Source: Ignavibacteriaceae bacterium
GTDB lineage: Bacteria > Bacteroidota > Ignavibacteria > Ignavibacteriales > Ignavibacteriaceae
Assembly (NCBI GenBank): GCA_031292465.1
Contig: JARLHB010000038.1
Location: forward strand, 1-9,829
DNA: 9,829 bases
Reading direction: 5' to 3'
Shown here: positions 7,559-9,829 of the stretch, in pieces
Numbering within the stretch: position 1 is the first letter of the stretch
Layout of the letters: every line of letters starts with the position of its first letter
Position numbers and translations under genes: made by a program
Notes under the pieces: generated by a model
The model's input: only the letters and a program-made list of their open reading frames with translations
The model's database searches: none
What the model was told of the DNA's origin: nothing

Positions 7559-9343
7559 ATGCAGTTAAACTATATCGATTTTATAGTAATAGCACTTTAT
7601 TTTTTGTTTAACCTTGGAGTAGGCATATACCTGCGCAAACGCGCAACGCGAAGCGTAGATGATTTTTTTGTCGGCGGCAGAAATATAAGCTGGTGGCTTG
7701 CAGGTACCTCGATGGTGGCCACAACATTTGCGGCAGATACGCCGCTTGTAGTATCCGGCCTTGTAGCGCGCAACGGCATAGCCGGCAACTGGATATGGTG
7801 GAGCATGCTTTTCAGCGGAATGCTGACGGTATTCTTTTATGCAAAACTCTGGAGACGGGCCGGCGTAATGACCGATGTGGAGTTTGCAGAGATAAGGTAC
7901 AGCGGCAAACCGGCAGCGTTCCTTAGAGTATTTCGTGCAATATATCTTGGCCTTCCTATAAACCTGATAGTAATGGGCTGGGTAAATCTTGCGATAGTAA
8001 AGATAATGATGCTTGTGCTTGGCATAAACAAAATAGAAGCGCTTATAATAGCTATAGTAATAATGGCAATAACAGCATCCATATCCACACTATCCGGTCT
8101 TTTAGGAGTGTTGTGGACTGACTTATTCCAGTTTGTACTGAAGATGGGTATGGTAATAGTACTTGCGGTATTTGCAGTACAGGCAACAGGCGGTATGGGC
8201 AATGTAATAAGCCAGCTTCATGTAATAGACAAGGCGCGCAGCGCCACAGGAACAAGTTCAATACTTGCGATGGTACCGGACTTAAACTCAGCCTGGATGC
8301 CTGTGATAACATTTTGCGTATATATAGCGGTAAACTGGTGGGCCTCGTGGTATCCGGGGGCCGAGCCCGGAGGAGGAGGCTATATAGCTCAAAGAATATT
8401 CAGTGCAAAGAATGAGAAGCATTCACTTCTGGCAACATTGTGGTTTAATCTTGCGCATTATGCGCTTCGCCCGTGGCCGTGGGTAATAGTAGGTCTTGTT
8501 GCAGTTGTAAGGTATCAGCATGATGCGGCATACCTTCGCGATCCGGAAATAGGTTATGTAAAGATAATGATATCAGATTTGCCAGCATACCTGAGAGGGT
8601 TGATGATAGCGGCCTTTGCGGCGGCATATATGTCAACGATAGGCACGCAGCTAAACTGGGGAGCAAGCTACTTAGTTAATGATGTATATAAGAGATATGT
8701 ACATAACAAACCAGAGAAGCATTATGTAAAATTTTCACAGCTTGTAACAGTGGTGCTTATGATACTGTCAGCCATAGCAACGTTTTACATGGATTCAATC
8801 GGGGGGGCATGGAAATTCCTAATGGCGATAGGAGCCGGAACAGGGCTTGTATTTATTTTACGCTGGTTCTGGTGGAGAATAAATGCATGGAGTGAAATCT
8901 CAGCAATGATAGCGTCATTTGTAATATCTCTGATATTGCAGTTTGGATTTCATTTAAATGAAGATGACCCTGTACAGTTTGCATACTTACTGTTGATAAC
9001 TGTAGGATTTACCACAGTAATCTGGTTAACAGTAACATTCCTAACAAAGCCTGAGCCTGACGAGAAACTTTATTCGTTTTACAGGAAAGTAAGGCCTAAT
9101 GCAAGCATGTGGGGTCCGATAGCCAAAGGAGCAACGGATATAACGCAGACCCATGACGGGATACTGAATTTAACAAACTGGATATGCGGGGTTGTAATGG
9201 TATATTGCTTCCTGTTCGGATTAGGGCATATAATACTGCAGGATGTAATGCTTGGCGTTGTGTTCGTAATAATCGGATCTATATTCGGCGGTATAATTTA
9301 TTACCAGATGAATAAACGCGGATGGCAAATATTGAACAACTAA
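7559..9343 (+). CDS. Sodium:solute symporter, SSS family
   Basis: This 594-residue integral inner-membrane protein belongs to the solute:sodium symporter family (TC 2.A.21). About 14-15 hydrophobic segments can be counted. The first is at about 5-25 (YIDFIVIALYFLFNLGVGIYL), followed by the family-typical RSVDDFFVGGRNISWWLAG loop. The segment with MSTIGTQLNWGASYLVNDVY (from M358) fits the SSS region carrying the Ser/Thr sodium ligands. Family members use the LeuT fold and import sugars, amino acids or other small solutes with Na+. The substrate cannot be read from sequence. Its place 73 bases behind three amino-sugar-releasing hydrolases suggests GlcNAc, glucosamine or a short chito-oligomer. 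Isoleucine codons are strikingly ATA-biased compared with the hydrolase genes: all ten between 7991 and 8086 are ATA. Minus-strand open frames inside it are shadows of this composition. Confidence 0.93.
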   Translation: MQLNYIDFIVIALYFLFNLGVGIYLRKRATRSVDDFFVGGRNISWWLAGTSMVATTFAADTPLVVSGLVARNGIAGNWIWWSMLFSGMLTVFFYAKLWRRAGVMTDVEFAEIRYSGKPAAFLRVFRAIYLGLPINLIVMGWVNLAIVKIMMLVLGINKIEALIIAIVIMAITASISTLSGLLGVLWTDLFQFVLKMGMVIVLAVFAVQATGGMGNVISQLHVIDKARSATGTSSILAMVPDLNSAWMPVITFCVYIAVNWWASWYPGAEPGGGGYIAQRIFSAKNEKHSLLATLWFNLAHYALRPWPWVIVGLVAVVRYQHDAAYLRDPEIGYVKIMISDLPAYLRGLMIAAFAAAYMSTIGTQLNWGASYLVNDVYKRYVHNKPEKHYVKFSQLVTVVLMILSAIATFYMDSIGGAWKFLMAIGAGTGLVFILRWFWWRINAWSEISAMIASFVISLILQFGFHLNEDDPVQFAYLLLITVGFTTVIWLTVTFLTKPEPDEKLYSFYRKVRPNASMWGPIAKGATDITQTHDGILNLTNWICGVVMVYCFLFGLGHIILQDVMLGVVFVIIGSIFGGIIYYQMNKRGWQILNN

Positions 9344-9360
9344 GTATAAGGCAAGAGTAA

Positions 9361-9392
9361 AAGGATATTCTAATGTGAATAGAATATATCTT
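9361..9392 (+). other. First hairpin after the symporter gene
   Basis: ATATTCTA (9365-9372) pairs perfectly with TAGAATAT (9380-9387) around a 7-base loop. The flanking AAG (9361-9363) can pair with CTT (9390-9392) across a small internal loop. It is AT-rich and no T run follows. It stands between the stop codon and the stronger hairpin at 9418-9453, possibly as part of a tandem 3' end structure. Confidence 0.4.
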
Positions 9393-9417
9393 ATAGAGTT
9401 ATAATTGTTGATAGAAT

Positions 9418-9453
9418 AACAGCCGGAGATATTTTAATATGTCTCCGGCTGTT
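9418..9453 (+). terminator. Stable hairpin, probable terminator of the chitin gene cluster
   Basis: AACAGCCGGAGA (9418-9429) pairs perfectly with TCTCCGGCTGTT (9442-9453). Three more pairs, including a T-G wobble, extend the stem inward to a 6-base loop (9433-9438). This is the most stable hairpin I saw. The downstream bases CCGTATTT lack a clean T run, and the reverse strand also lacks one. It may stop polymerase with help or protect the mRNA 3' end. It is placed correctly to end the 1019-9343 transcript. Confidence 0.7.
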
Positions 9454-9609
9454 CCGTATTTAGAAAATAATATTTTAAGATGCTTTAATATCTGAAAACG
9501 CAAATTATACTTCATAAATAACAAAGTTGAAAAACAAAATCTGCGGCAAATAAAAAAATATTTTTAATATATTAGATATATGCAGAAAATAAATGTTGGG
9601 AATTATAAT

Positions 9610-9829
9610 ATGAAGATGACTCTAAAAAATTTAAGACTGCCTGCAATTGCAATCCTAATGATGATTATAAATTTAAATAACCCGGAATCAGCAGCCCAAA
9701 CTTCACGCGTGTGGCTTACCGAAACATCCGAACAGATTGTAGGCCCGCAAAATTTAAGTGAATTGCCAGGCTGGAAAGCAGAGATTGAATACTGGCGTAA
9801 AGTTGAAAAGGCAAAATTAGATTATAAAG
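9610..9829 (+). CDS. Secreted protein of unknown function (3' end outside window)
   Basis: The frame opens with ATG at 9610 and runs open to the right edge (73 codons plus one base). GGGA at 9598-9601 gives a plausible ribosome site at 8 bases spacing, favouring this ATG over the one at 9616. Residues 1 to about 29 look like a Sec signal peptide: basic start MKMTLKNLR, hydrophobic LPAIAILMMII, and small residues ESAA before the likely cut. The visible mature part (RVWLTETSEQIVG, then ELPGWKAEIEYWRKVEKAKL) is rich in Trp and charge, and I do not recognise the family. It follows the probable terminator of the chitin cluster and so may have its own promoter in 9454-9609, where I see no clear -35/-10 pair. 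It could be another polysaccharide-related enzyme, but that is only from position. Confidence 0.7.
   Translation, partial: MKMTLKNLRLPAIAILMMIINLNNPESAAQTSRVWLTETSEQIVGPQNLSELPGWKAEIEYWRKVEKAKLDYK

Noticed and set aside
7837..8202. 121-codon minus-strand open frame inside the symporter gene
   Set aside because: It is a by-product of the ATA/GTA-rich codon use on the + strand. Its translation is low-complexity (repeated Ile, Thr and Ser) and it lies wholly inside a well-supported gene.
1019..9343. SusC/SusD-type outer-membrane uptake genes in the cluster
   Set aside because: None of the translated genes has TonB-dependent receptor or SusD features. All four genes are accounted for as GH18, GH2, GH20 and SSS.
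9527..9555. TTGAAA as a -35 box for the last gene
   Set aside because: At 16-17 bases spacing the -10 position reads only AATAAA/ATAAAA, which is a poor match in very AT-rich DNA.

Overview
The window looks like a chitin/chitosan utilisation locus from a moderately AT-rich, diderm bacterium of the Bacteroidota/Ignavibacteriota type. The strongest taxonomic clue is the left-edge protein, which ends in a type IX secretion (Por secretion system) C-terminal sorting domain with the YPNPFNPST opening often seen in Ignavibacteria-like genomes. The phylum is inferred from that tail and from general style, not from a marker gene.

Layout, all on the + strand: (1) 1-585, the 3' part of a secreted protein with a T9SS tail, closed by a strong hairpin terminator at 609-636. 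(2) 586-1018, 433 bases without a gene, AT-rich, holding the terminator, two weaker hairpins, a TATAAT box and a short palindrome before the next gene. (3) 1019-2593, a GH18 chitinase. (4) 2699-5356, a GH2 enzyme of the exo-beta-D-glucosaminidase (CsxA-like) type. (5) 5413-7485, a GH20 beta-N-acetylhexosaminidase. (6) 7559-9343, a sodium:solute symporter (SSS family). (7) 9344-9609, a spacer with two hairpins, the second (9418-9453) a very stable probable terminator. (8) 9610 to the right edge, the start of an unrecognised secreted protein.

Genes 3 to 6 are co-directional with gaps of 105, 56 and 73 bases and form a coherent set. The endo/processive chitinase would cut chitin or chito-oligomers. 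The GH20 enzyme would take GlcNAc from non-reducing ends, and the GH2 enzyme would take glucosamine from deacetylated ends. The SSS permease could carry a released amino sugar across the inner membrane. All three hydrolases have Sec-type signal peptides with no lipobox cysteine and no T9SS tail, so a periplasmic location is the simplest reading. No SusC/SusD pair, regulator, deacetylase or GlcNAc catabolic gene is in the window. The pathway is an inference from family assignments. I found no clear new class of system. The most distinctive points are the paired GlcNAc and GlcN exo-enzymes, the shifted codon use of the transporter gene, and hairpins in most of the gene gaps.
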